NCBI GenBank assembly: GCA_020047835.1
Contig: JAIFNJ010000158.1
Coordinates: 1 to 8,758 of the forward strand
DNA from: Bacteroidota bacterium
Lineage (GTDB): Bacteria > Bacteroidota > Bacteroidia > Bacteroidales > SZUA-534
DNA: 8,758 bases
Reading direction: 5' to 3'
The position numbers were made by a program, and so were the translations under genes. This document shows, piece by piece, positions 1 to 6,410 of the stretch. How positions within the stretch are numbered: the first letter of the stretch is position 1; every line of letters begins with the position of its first letter. Under the pieces are notes generated by a model. The model saw only the letters and a list, made by a program, of their open reading frames with translations, did not search any database and was not told where the DNA came from.

Positions 1-808
1 CACCGGTTCCATTTAATTGAATATCCAGCGGATTATCTTCCAACGCAAAAGAAAAAGTAAGTTCTTTATCTTTTGAAATTGCATCGTAACGGCACAAGGT
101 GGGTACTTCGTAACCCAATGGATTTCCCTGATACCCACCATCGGTGAGCACCCAAAGTTTTTCGTTTTTATCTATGGAAATGGCTACCGGTTGCAAACCT
201 GTTTCAATGGAATCAACTACTTGGTCGGTTTCGGTATCAATCACCAGTACCTTATTATCGAAACTCCAGCAGTTGGTGAAAATAAATTTTCCAAAGGGTA
301 CCAAAAGTTCGGTGGGATGTTGGTAAAACTTCCCGGAATTGTTATCAACTGGAATGGTACCGTTGATTTCAAACGTACTTGGATTGAAAATGGCAATGGC
401 TTTGGAATACAAATCGGTAATATATCCTTTGGTAGGATTGATAATGTGAACATACCGTGGCGAGGACAACCCACTGATGGTTCCCATATATTTAAATGTA
501 TTGATGTTAATGACATCCACCCGGGCTGAATTATTCACCACTATGAATCCCAATGAATCGCGAATAAACATGCTTTGTGCTACATCACCTAAGTCAAACC
601 CATTAACCCGATAAAATACATTATTCTCAATTTCACGGGTACCGGGATTGTAATAGGATAAGGAACTATTCGAAAATTGGAAGTTACCCTCGTTCACAAT
701 AAAAACACCTTTCCCCGTTTTAGAATCGATAGGCGGTACATAGTTTTCATCGGTACACGAAAACATAGCGAATACAAGGAACAAATAAAGAGATGTTTTC
801 CAACTCAT
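1..808 (-). CDS. BtuG-like DUF5074/YncE beta-propeller surface lipoprotein, C-terminus outside window
   Basis: The frame is open from an ATG at 808 to the left edge, giving 269 codons with no stop. The N-terminus (MSWKTSLYLFLVFAMFSC) is a lipoprotein signal peptide with the lipidated Cys at residue 18. It is followed by the DUF5074 opening pattern KGVFIVNEGNF, then GDVAQSMF and VVNNSARVDVIN, and repeated blade-like stretches such as GYITDLYSKAIAIFNP and KVLVIDTETDQVVDSI. This fits a YncE-like seven-bladed propeller of roughly 350-400 residues, so about the last quarter is missing. In Bacteroides, BtuG proteins of this type cap BtuB and bind vitamin B12 very tightly at the cell surface. The same role is inferred here from fold and from position directly after a BtuB-type receptor. 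An in-frame ATG at 817, one base after the receptor stop, is an alternative start; 808 was preferred because it gives a more ordinary signal peptide. The corrinoid ligand is inferred, not shown. Confidence 0.82.
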   Translation of the reverse strand, partial: MSWKTSLYLFLVFAMFSCTDENYVPPIDSKTGKGVFIVNEGNFQFSNSSLSYYNPGTREIENNVFYRVNGFDLGDVAQSMFIRDSLGFIVVNNSARVDVININTFKYMGTISGLSSPRYVHIINPTKGYITDLYSKAIAIFNPSTFEINGTIPVDNNSGKFYQHPTELLVPFGKFIFTNCWSFDNKVLVIDTETDQVVDSIETGLQPVAISIDKNEKLWVLTDGGYQGNPLGYEVPTLCRYDAISKDKELTFSFALEDNPLDIQLNGTG

Positions 809-818
809 ACATAGCATT

Positions 819-2801
819 TTAAAATTCAATATTTAATAGGATGGAGTAGTTCCGCAATGGCATGGGTCGGTCTTTCAAATTGGCATACTCCACATTAAAA
901 AGATTATCAATCTTTCCCCGGACACCAAGCTTCAGATGTTCGCCGCTCCAACTGGTTCCCAACGAAAGGTTGGTTAACCAATAGGCAGGTTCTGTATAAA
1001 CGCCCGGATCGCTAGTGGCTGCTGTCTGGCGTTGCCCTAAATAGTAGGTAAGCCAATTCATTTCAATTTTTCGGTAATTGAAATAAACCCAACCGCTTCC
1101 AGTATGTTTGGGAATATAAATCAACTGTTGACCTCTGGAATCGTCATCCATTAATACCTCATCTGATTCATTGGTTGTTGGAGTATAAGCATATTGAAAA
1201 CGCATCTTTCCACTAAATTTACCCAATTGATAACCCAACGTGGAATTGTATTCAATACCCTTCGAAACCACTTTTTTATAATTGGTTGGTTCCCAATAAC
1301 CATATTGCGATGGGGTCCACTGAATCCAATGGTTGATAATTGAATAATGCGTATTAAACGAATTTGAAAGCTGTGCATTTCCAAAATCGGTTTGCTGTTC
1401 CAATGCCAGTTCACCGGTGGTCCCTTTTTCGGGAATCAGGTTTGGGTTTCCTCCAGGAACATAATACAAATCGTTTAAACTGGGAAAATGGTAATTTCTG
1501 GAAATGCTAGTTTTAAGTTTTACTTGATGCACATTGCTTAATAGATATTCACATCCAACATATGGGATGGGCTGCAAACTCTGGTTTTGAACCCACTGAC
1601 TTCGAAGCAATGCAGATAGACTCCATCGTTCCCCAATTGTTTTATGAGCTGAAATTAGGGTTGATACCGATTGTTGGCTGTGCGAATACCCCAATTCAGT
1701 TTTCCGATCGTGGGTTAGAGCGTGATCGTACCGATATTCAATTTCAAAATTAAACTTCCAGTAATTTGGGGAATTGAGGGTTGCTTTCCATTGAGTTAAA
1801 CTGCTTTTGTTTTGATTATATGCATCAAAATGCACCAAATATCCCGATGTGTCGTTCAGTTGGTTCATTAGTTGATAGGTTAGGGCATCGTTAATTAGGG
1901 CGGATTGAAGCTCCCATGAAAAAGCATTGTTGTAATGTTTATAGAAAGCCAGAAGCTTTGTGTTTTCGTCTTGTTGGTTTTCGTTGTGATTATATACTGA
2001 TGAAGTAACCAAAGCAGGAATATTTCTATTGCTGGCTTGAATCCATAAGGTAACTCCGGCCATATCTTTCTCATTTACCTTCACAAAAACTTCATTCAAC
2101 GTTCCCCACTTTTGGTACGAAGCATTTTCCAATTTGCGGTTTCCCGATTCTTCGCCGGTTCGGTGACCTTGAAAAAAATATTCATAATCGTTGGCCGACG
2201 ATTCAAAAAACACACGACTCTTTACGCTTACCGTTTCGTTGCTCCAGTTAAGTTGCCCAAAAGTGGAATATGTATTATAGCTTCCCACACTTTGAATCAG
2301 CTTGGTATGAAAACCCTTTTCCCAAAAAGGAGTATTGGTAACGGCTACACTACCGCCCAAAGCCCCGCTGCTATTTTGCAATGCCGCTGAGCCATAAAGC
2401 AATTCCAATTCGTCAATAAAATACATGGGAATCAGGGAAAAATCGACCTGTCCGGTCATTGGCGAGTTTATAGGAATATTGTTCCATAAAACGGTGGTAT
2501 GCGAAGCCCCGGAACCACGAATGGATGCAGTGGCCAACGCACCACGACCACTCGTTTTGATAAAAACCGGCGTTTGTTCCGATAAAACATCACTCAACGT
2601 TCCCGAAATATGATCTAATAGAGCCAACGTATCAATCCGCTGGGTAATGGCACCTGCGGCGGGTTGGTTAAAATCTTGTTTGGCCATTATCAGCACCTCA
2701 TCAATGGGAATGGTATCGTGGAAAGAATACTGTGCTTTCACTTGTTTGACTGAAAAGCCAATCAAAACAATCAATCCATATTTGAGGAATTGTCTTACCA
2801 C
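819..2801 (-). CDS. btuB: BtuB-type TonB-dependent outer-membrane receptor (cobalamin/corrinoid uptake)
   Basis: This is a 660-residue outer-membrane receptor that should import corrinoids using TonB energy. Residues 1-23 are a Sec signal peptide ending VKA. A TonB-box-like stretch (IPIDEVLIMA, 31-40) follows directly, with no carboxypeptidase-like N-terminal extension, so it is not SusC-like. The plug spans about 50-155, with ASIRGSGASHTTVLWNN (92-108) and YGSAALQNSSGALGGSVAV (136-154). The rest is the beta-barrel, ending NLFNVEYANLKDRPMPLRN...LLNIEF with a terminal Phe, as usual for barrel insertion. The RPMPLRNY ending is common in Bacteroidota BtuB proteins. The length is close to E. coli BtuB (about 610 residues). 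The start codon is GTG, three bases after the previous stop; the next in-frame Met is residue 39 and would remove the signal peptide. Cobalamin as substrate rests on the upstream cobalamin riboswitch and the BtuG-like neighbour. Confidence 0.88.
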   Translation of the reverse strand: MVRQFLKYGLIVLIGFSVKQVKAQYSFHDTIPIDEVLIMAKQDFNQPAAGAITQRIDTLALLDHISGTLSDVLSEQTPVFIKTSGRGALATASIRGSGASHTTVLWNNIPINSPMTGQVDFSLIPMYFIDELELLYGSAALQNSSGALGGSVAVTNTPFWEKGFHTKLIQSVGSYNTYSTFGQLNWSNETVSVKSRVFFESSANDYEYFFQGHRTGEESGNRKLENASYQKWGTLNEVFVKVNEKDMAGVTLWIQASNRNIPALVTSSVYNHNENQQDENTKLLAFYKHYNNAFSWELQSALINDALTYQLMNQLNDTSGYLVHFDAYNQNKSSLTQWKATLNSPNYWKFNFEIEYRYDHALTHDRKTELGYSHSQQSVSTLISAHKTIGERWSLSALLRSQWVQNQSLQPIPYVGCEYLLSNVHQVKLKTSISRNYHFPSLNDLYYVPGGNPNLIPEKGTTGELALEQQTDFGNAQLSNSFNTHYSIINHWIQWTPSQYGYWEPTNYKKVVSKGIEYNSTLGYQLGKFSGKMRFQYAYTPTTNESDEVLMDDDSRGQQLIYIPKHTGSGWVYFNYRKIEMNWLTYYLGQRQTAATSDPGVYTEPAYWLTNLSLGTSWSGEHLKLGVRGKIDNLFNVEYANLKDRPMPLRNYSILLNIEF

Positions 2802-2804
2802 GGA

Positions 2805-4238
2805 TTAGTTTTTAATCAGTTTTGATACTTTTATAATTTTATTTGTTCGGTAGTAAATGGTGTATAAACCACTTGGTAATTCCGAAAGGTTGAACCGGTT
2901 ATTATTTTCCTGTTTCAATATCCAGCTTTGACCTAGTAAATTAGTAATCTTTATTCCTTCCAATGGTTGATTTTCTGTAACTTGAATAAAGTCAGAGGTG
3001 GGATTTGGATAGAAATTGGCCTCTAGTTTAAACGCTTCATGTACTTGAATTGGATTTTCAATGGTAATCTCCATACTATCCATTTCCGATGCATCATTTG
3101 CCAGTTGCACGTATAATTTGACTTTCCCAGATTTTAAGGTTTGAAGAACTCCTTCGGTTGATACCGTCGCTAATTCCGGATTATCTAAGGTAAACAAAAA
3201 CTGCTGGTTTTCAACCGGTTTCCCCGATTCAAAATAAAAGGCTTTTAGATTAATGGTTTCATCCGGTTTCAAATTCTTAAATAAGGGTTCCATAACCAGT
3301 TGTTGGTTTGTCCCTTTTATAGAATCGTTTGGGGAAACATCAGCAACACCTAAAATTTCAGACGACAATTCCCCCAACCATCCAGCGGAGGCATTTACTG
3401 CGGTTTGAATCTTAATAAAATCGATTCCATCCAAAACCACTGAATTACCCTCGTAATCCACTGCCCACGAAATATCGAGGCCATCGCCCCCAGTACCTTC
3501 AATAGCCGATGTGTAAGGGTTATTGGGTTCCCATCCCTGATAATTCATGTTTCTTGGGGTATTATCGGCAAAACCAAACGGACAAACCTGAACCGCCACA
3601 AAAGCCGGATCCGATTTATCGATGCGGGGTTCAACCATTATACCTTTCAGGGTGTATCGCTGATTGGGTATTTCAGGAAAACTATCAGGTGATGGGTAAT
3701 AAGGCTGTGTATGAAAACTATTTGCCGCAATCACTCCGGTGTTTCCAAAATTATCTGCCCAGGGAACATCAGTGGCTGAAAGGCTGTTTGGATTGGTGAA
3801 AGTGACTTGATAATCAGTATGCGATGATGAAAAGTAATAATCGCTTCCTGCCAATAAATACCAAGTGTCGTCGGGTAGTTGGTTCTGGTTCAAATCCTTC
3901 ATTACATAAACGGCAGCCGGTTCCGAGGAATTGGGGCTGGCATTTCCAAAAACAGTAAAGTCAACGCCAAACGGGTTTTCAGGGTGATTTTCAATGGTAT
4001 GGTCGAAACCAACTACTACGTAACCCCCAAATCCTCCCAGACTTAATGTTCCGGAAACACCACCAATAAGACTTTGTGCTGAATTTGGGTAACCGAATGG
4101 AGTGTTTATGAACTGTCCCGGTGCCGGTTTGAATTCCAGCACGTTGGCAACAAATGGGTTTTGCTGACCCAGTGATGGATTTTGGGTGCCTAATACAGCA
4201 AGCAATAAAAAACTAAAAAAAAGCCAAAAAAAATGCAT
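2805..4238 (-). CDS. T9SS-exported surface protein with C-terminal type A sorting domain, first gene of cobalamin operon
   Basis: This 477-residue protein is probably displayed on the surface or released by type IX secretion. Residues 1-24 form a very hydrophobic Sec signal (MHFFWLFFSFLLLAVLG) with no Lys or Arg in its n-region, which is unusual. The conserved body (about 25-302) contains GGFGGYVVVGFDH, DFTVFGNASPN, an acidic Ca-loop-like motif KDLNQNQLPDDTWYLLAGS (114-132), and GGDGLDISWAVD with DGIDFIKIQTAVNASAGWLG near 250-290. I know this pattern from uncharacterised cell surface proteins of Bacteroidota. Residues about 305-395 look like an Ig-like domain, and 405-477 are a T9SS type A sorting domain (FYPNPTSDFIQV, LPSGLYTIYY). 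It is first behind the cobalamin riboswitch and three bases ahead of btuB, so a corrinoid capture role, comparable to BtuH in Bacteroides, is inferred; homology to BtuH is not claimed. The start at 4238 is the only upstream ATG in frame and lies within a regulatory hairpin. Confidence 0.82.
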   Translation of the reverse strand: MHFFWLFFSFLLLAVLGTQNPSLGQQNPFVANVLEFKPAPGQFINTPFGYPNSAQSLIGGVSGTLSLGGFGGYVVVGFDHTIENHPENPFGVDFTVFGNASPNSSEPAAVYVMKDLNQNQLPDDTWYLLAGSDYYFSSSHTDYQVTFTNPNSLSATDVPWADNFGNTGVIAANSFHTQPYYPSPDSFPEIPNQRYTLKGIMVEPRIDKSDPAFVAVQVCPFGFADNTPRNMNYQGWEPNNPYTSAIEGTGGDGLDISWAVDYEGNSVVLDGIDFIKIQTAVNASAGWLGELSSEILGVADVSPNDSIKGTNQQLVMEPLFKNLKPDETINLKAFYFESGKPVENQQFLFTLDNPELATVSTEGVLQTLKSGKVKLYVQLANDASEMDSMEITIENPIQVHEAFKLEANFYPNPTSDFIQVTENQPLEGIKITNLLGQSWILKQENNNRFNLSELPSGLYTIYYRTNKIIKVSKLIKN

Positions 4239-4299
4239 CTTATAACAATTAGATGCTCGGGGGATTTCACTGAAATCGCGCCTTTGATCCCGAAAGCAT
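4226..4299 (-). promoter_or_regulatory. Riboswitch expression platform: competing hairpins, start-codon sequestration and U8 tract
   Basis: The RNA between the B12 box and the first codons has three pairing options. (1) A long hairpin pairs AUGCU (4299-4295) with AGCAU (4257-4253) and CGGG (4292-4289) with CCCG (4261-4258), with GAUUUC/GAAAUC inside. (2) A P13-like hairpin pairs GGGAUC (4291-4286) with GAUUUC (4277-4272); its loop carries AAAGG (4285-4281), complementary to CCUUU in aptamer loop L5 (4394-4390). (3) A short hairpin pairs GCAUCU (4256-4251) with AGAUGC (4240-4235), enclosing the start codon at 4238-4236, and is followed by eight U residues (4233-4226). Hairpins 1 and 3 share 4256-4253, so they exclude each other. 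The inferred logic is that ligand stabilises the L5-P13 contact, breaks hairpin 1 and lets hairpin 3 form, blocking translation or ending transcription. Confidence 0.68.
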
Positions 4300-4310
4300 G
4301 GTAAAACAAT

Positions 4311-4473
4311 TACAGGCAGGTCTTCTGACTTACTCCCCTTTTACCGGCCTTCCCGCCCCGAGTACTCAGGGCAGTGGCGAAAGTTGGCAAAGGTTTACAG
4401 AGCTTACAGCAGCGGGTACTGTTGCCGATTTACACGGCATTCCCTCTTCGTTCCAAAATTTCGGAAACCTATG
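4311..4473 (-). promoter_or_regulatory. Cobalamin (B12) riboswitch aptamer
   Basis: Read on the minus strand, this contains the hallmarks of the cobalamin riboswitch class (Rfam RF00174). They are the 5' strand with AGGTTTCC, the P3 region with GCCGTG and CGGCAACAG, the CCGCTGCTGTAAGC segment, the GCCACTG (4378-4372) and GGGAAGG conserved pieces, and a B12 box AGTCAGAAGACCTGCCT at 4330-4314. The P1 ends can pair as ATAGG (4472-4468) with CCTGT (4316-4312). The aptamer starts about where the promoter at 4478-4485 would place the transcript 5' end. It lies 73 bases upstream of a T9SS surface protein gene that leads a btuB operon, so it should lower expression of that operon when adenosylcobalamin or a related corrinoid is abundant. 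Which cobalamin form is preferred cannot be read with confidence. Boundaries are good to a few bases. Confidence 0.95.
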
Positions 4474-4477
4474 AGTG

Positions 4478-4485
4478 CAAAAGTA
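4478..4485 (-). promoter_or_regulatory. Bacteroidota-type promoter (-7 element) of the cobalamin operon
   Basis: TACTTTTG on the minus strand matches the TAnnTTTG -7 consensus exactly. Transcription would begin about 5-7 bases further on, at the first P1 bases of the riboswitch. No clear -33 TTTG lies 18-22 bases upstream, so the upstream element is weak. The position agrees with the independent placement of the aptamer 5' end. Confidence 0.65.
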
Positions 4486-4541
4486 ATAAAATTGGTGATT
4501 GATTGGTTGGAAAGTTAGTATTTTGTTATTAACAAGTGGAG

Positions 4542-4601
4542 GTTAGAGTTTGGAGTTTAAAGTGACTTTAGTCTTCTAATTTCTAAACTCTAAACTCTAA
4601 C
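4542..4601 (-). terminator. Long heptamer-built inverted repeat after the aminotransferase gene, probable terminator
   Basis: An 18-base arm at 4542-4559 (GTTAGAGTTTGGAGTTTA) pairs with 4584-4601 (TAAACTCTAAACTCTAAC). The only exception to Watson-Crick pairing is one position that can be a G-U wobble. The loop is 24 bases. The stem begins two bases after the aminotransferase stop codon, so it would be the first structure in the 3' end of that transcript, and it separates that gene from the cobalamin operon promoter. There is no strong U-run after the stem, so factor-independent termination is uncertain; protection of the mRNA 3' end is an alternative. The arms are made of tandem 7-base units: TTAGAGT, TTGGAGT and TTAAAGT from 4543, and CTTCTAA, TTTCTAA, ACTCTAA, ACTCTAA, CTTCTAT and ACTTCAA in exact 7-base steps from 4573 to 4614, the last running into the coding region. 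Confidence 0.6.
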
Positions 4602-4603
4602 TT

Positions 4604-6073
4604 CTATACTTCAAACCAGCTTTTAATCTCCGGTTTAATGCCTTTCACCTGATCTTTATGCTGAAATTCGTTGGTTTTGTTGTTGTAATTATAGTCGGCA
4701 CTCCACGCTTCTCTATTAGCCACAATTTGGTGCAGGGCATCTACAAAATCAAGCACTTCCTGGTTTGTCATGGTGGGGTGCAGCGACCAGCGGACCCAGC
4801 CTGGTTTTTCGGAAAGGTCGCCGGCATTGATTTTATCGGTAATGGCTTTTGACCTTTCGTAGGTTACTTCCAGCAAATAATGGCCATAGGTTCCCGCACA
4901 GGCGCAACCGCCGCGAACTTGGATTCCAAATCGGTCGTTCAACAGTTTTACCAACAAATTAAAATGAATGGTATCAATATAAAACGAAATCATCGCCAAG
5001 CGTTTCAATTGATTATCGGCCAAAATATGGACACCTTCAACTTGCTTTAACAATGGAAAAGCCAATTCAAGCAGCTCGTGTTCGCGGGTCAGGATATTTT
5101 CAACACCCATTTTTTCCTTTAGCTTAAAAGCCAATGCTGCCTTTATGGTTTGCAAAAATGCTGGGGTACCTCCATCTTCGCGGGCTTCAATATCATCTAC
5201 ATATTTATATTTGTTCCAGGGATTGGTCCAGTCCACCGTTCCGCCACCCGGCTGATCGGGAACTTCATTATGATACATTTTAGAGTCAAAAATCAAGATT
5301 CCTGCCGATCCGGGACCGCCCAATAATTTGTGCGGACTGAAAAAGATGGCATCCAGCTTTTCCATTTCGTCGCCCGGATGCATATCAATGGAACAATAAG
5401 GGGCTGACGCAGCAAAATCGATGAATGCCAAACCTCCGTATTCATGCATCAACCGGGCCATTTGATGGTAAGGCGTATGCACACCGGTAACATTGGAACA
5501 GGCGGTAAAGGTTCCAATCTTAAAACTCCGGTCTTTATATATTTCCAGTTGATTTTTCAATTCATTTAAATCAATTTCCACATTTTTACCCGGAGGAATA
5601 ATCACCACATCGGCAATGGTTTCAAGCCAGGAAGTATGGTTGGAATGATGTTCCATGTGCGTAATAAATACCACCGGTCGCTCCATTTCTTTAATGCATT
5701 TGGAATGCCTAAGCGAACCGCATCCTTTCAATCCCAATATCCTAATAAACTTGTTAACTACTGATGTCATTCCCGAACCGGCAGCAATAAGCACATCATC
5801 GCAACCGGCATTTACATGTTTTTTTATTATTTGCTGTGCAAAATGATAAGCTTGAGTCATTCGGGTACCGGTTTCACTGGCTTCGGTATGGGTATTGGCT
5901 ACAAACGGGCCAAAAAGGTTGGTTATTTGTTCTTCAATCGGACGATATAATCTACCGCTGGCAATCCAGTCGGCATATACAATTTTTTTTTCACCGTAGG
6001 GTGAAATAAAGGTGGCATCGTTGCCAATAATATTTTTTCTAAACTCTTGAAAGTACGATTCCAATTGACTCAT
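4604..6073 (-). CDS. Class V PLP-dependent aminotransferase, cysteine-desulfurase-like
   Basis: The product is 489 residues from the ATG at 6073 (MSQLESYFQEF), a cytoplasmic fold-type I PLP enzyme of the aminotransferase class V/cysteine desulfurase family. Visible features are GSGMTSVVNKF in the cofactor phosphate-binding region (about 99-109), THMEHHSNHTSW with a PLP-stacking His (about 138-149), FIDFAASAP with the cofactor-nitrogen Asp at 219, and SPHK with the Schiff-base Lys at 249. RGGCACAG carries Cys390 and Cys392, where desulfurases have their catalytic Cys loop. Length exceeds SufS/IscS (about 400), and the C-terminal tail is Asn/Lys rich. No suf, isc or thiolation gene is adjacent, so the sulfur acceptor or even the reaction (desulfurase, lyase or transaminase) is open. 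The frame extends upstream to an ATG at 6130, but a promoter -7 element at 6107-6114 lies inside that extension, so the shorter start is preferred. An ATG at 6094 is possible. It appears monocistronic. Confidence 0.85.
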   Translation of the reverse strand: MSQLESYFQEFRKNIIGNDATFISPYGEKKIVYADWIASGRLYRPIEEQITNLFGPFVANTHTEASETGTRMTQAYHFAQQIIKKHVNAGCDDVLIAAGSGMTSVVNKFIRILGLKGCGSLRHSKCIKEMERPVVFITHMEHHSNHTSWLETIADVVIIPPGKNVEIDLNELKNQLEIYKDRSFKIGTFTACSNVTGVHTPYHQMARLMHEYGGLAFIDFAASAPYCSIDMHPGDEMEKLDAIFFSPHKLLGGPGSAGILIFDSKMYHNEVPDQPGGGTVDWTNPWNKYKYVDDIEAREDGGTPAFLQTIKAALAFKLKEKMGVENILTREHELLELAFPLLKQVEGVHILADNQLKRLAMISFYIDTIHFNLLVKLLNDRFGIQVRGGCACAGTYGHYLLEVTYERSKAITDKINAGDLSEKPGWVRWSLHPTMTNQEVLDFVDALHQIVANREAWSADYNYNNKTNEFQHKDQVKGIKPEIKSWFEV

Positions 6074-6106
6074 ATACTTATTTTTGTTTACCATTTGTAA
6101 TGGATG

Positions 6107-6135
6107 CAAACTTAATAAAATAGCATTCATTCCAA
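6107..6135 (-). promoter_or_regulatory. Promoter of the class V aminotransferase gene
   Basis: On the minus strand, TTG (6135-6133), an 18-base spacer and TAAGTTTG (6114-6107) match the Bacteroidota -33/-7 pattern. Transcription would begin near 6100, leaving a leader of about 27 bases before the ATG at 6073. This argues against the ATG at 6130, which would lie upstream of the transcript. Confidence 0.6.
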
Positions 6136-6223
6136 TTCCCTATTGAGATGTTATATAATTCATGAATGATGTATATTGTTCATTTTCAATGATAAGTAAT
6201 AATGATGTACATACTTTGTATGG

Positions 6224-6360
6224 GTGATATTTAGTGATATTTTTAAAAATCGAACTACCTATATATTTTTAGCAATAACCTGAAACAGTGACTCTAATAT
6301 AAGTTATTTGGTGCAGGCGTTTTTACCATTCGATTCATTTATTTCAAGTTTATAACTTAT
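6224..6360. repeat. Direct and inverted repeats in the divergent intergenic region
   Basis: The AT-rich gap between the two divergent genes (about 6074-6410) holds no convincing gene. It contains GTGATATTT twice, at 6224-6232 and 6234-6242, a 10-base step close to one helical turn. It also has a perfect 9-base inverted repeat, ATAAGTTAT (6299-6307) and ATAACTTAT (6352-6360), whose right arm ends 26 bases before the plus-strand -7 element. Either could be a regulator site, but in DNA this AT-rich such repeats also arise by chance. Confidence 0.35.
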
Positions 6361-6386
6361 TGAGTCTTCATTTTGCAGATAATAAT

Positions 6387-6394
6387 TACTTTTG
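6387..6394 (+). promoter_or_regulatory. Bacteroidota-type promoter (-7 element) of the DUF3108 gene
   Basis: TACTTTTG matches TAnnTTTG exactly and is the same octamer as in the cobalamin operon promoter. The expected transcript start is about 6400, giving a leader of 10-17 bases before the ATG at 6411 or 6417. A TTG at 6360-6362 is the nearest -33 candidate, with a long 24-base spacer. Confidence 0.55.
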
Positions 6395-6410
6395 AAAAAA
6401 AATCAAGTTT

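Noticed and set aside
144..529. Overlapping open frames on the plus strand and a second one on the minus strand (241-516)
   Set aside because: They lie inside the lipoprotein gene, have no family features and their composition follows from the true minus-strand frame.
1151..2613. Several 60-90-residue frames within the btuB region on both strands
   Set aside because: They overlap a long, well-supported receptor gene in other frames and show no signal, domain or start context.
6074..6130. N-terminal extension of the aminotransferase from the ATG at 6130
   Set aside because: A good -33/-7 promoter lies inside this stretch, so the ATG at 6130 would precede the transcript. The extension also does not resemble the start of a cytoplasmic PLP enzyme.
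6163..6220. Possible palindromic operator around TTCATGAA and the ATGATGTA-type repeats
   Set aside because: Arms are only 4-5 bases in very AT-rich DNA, which is expected by chance.
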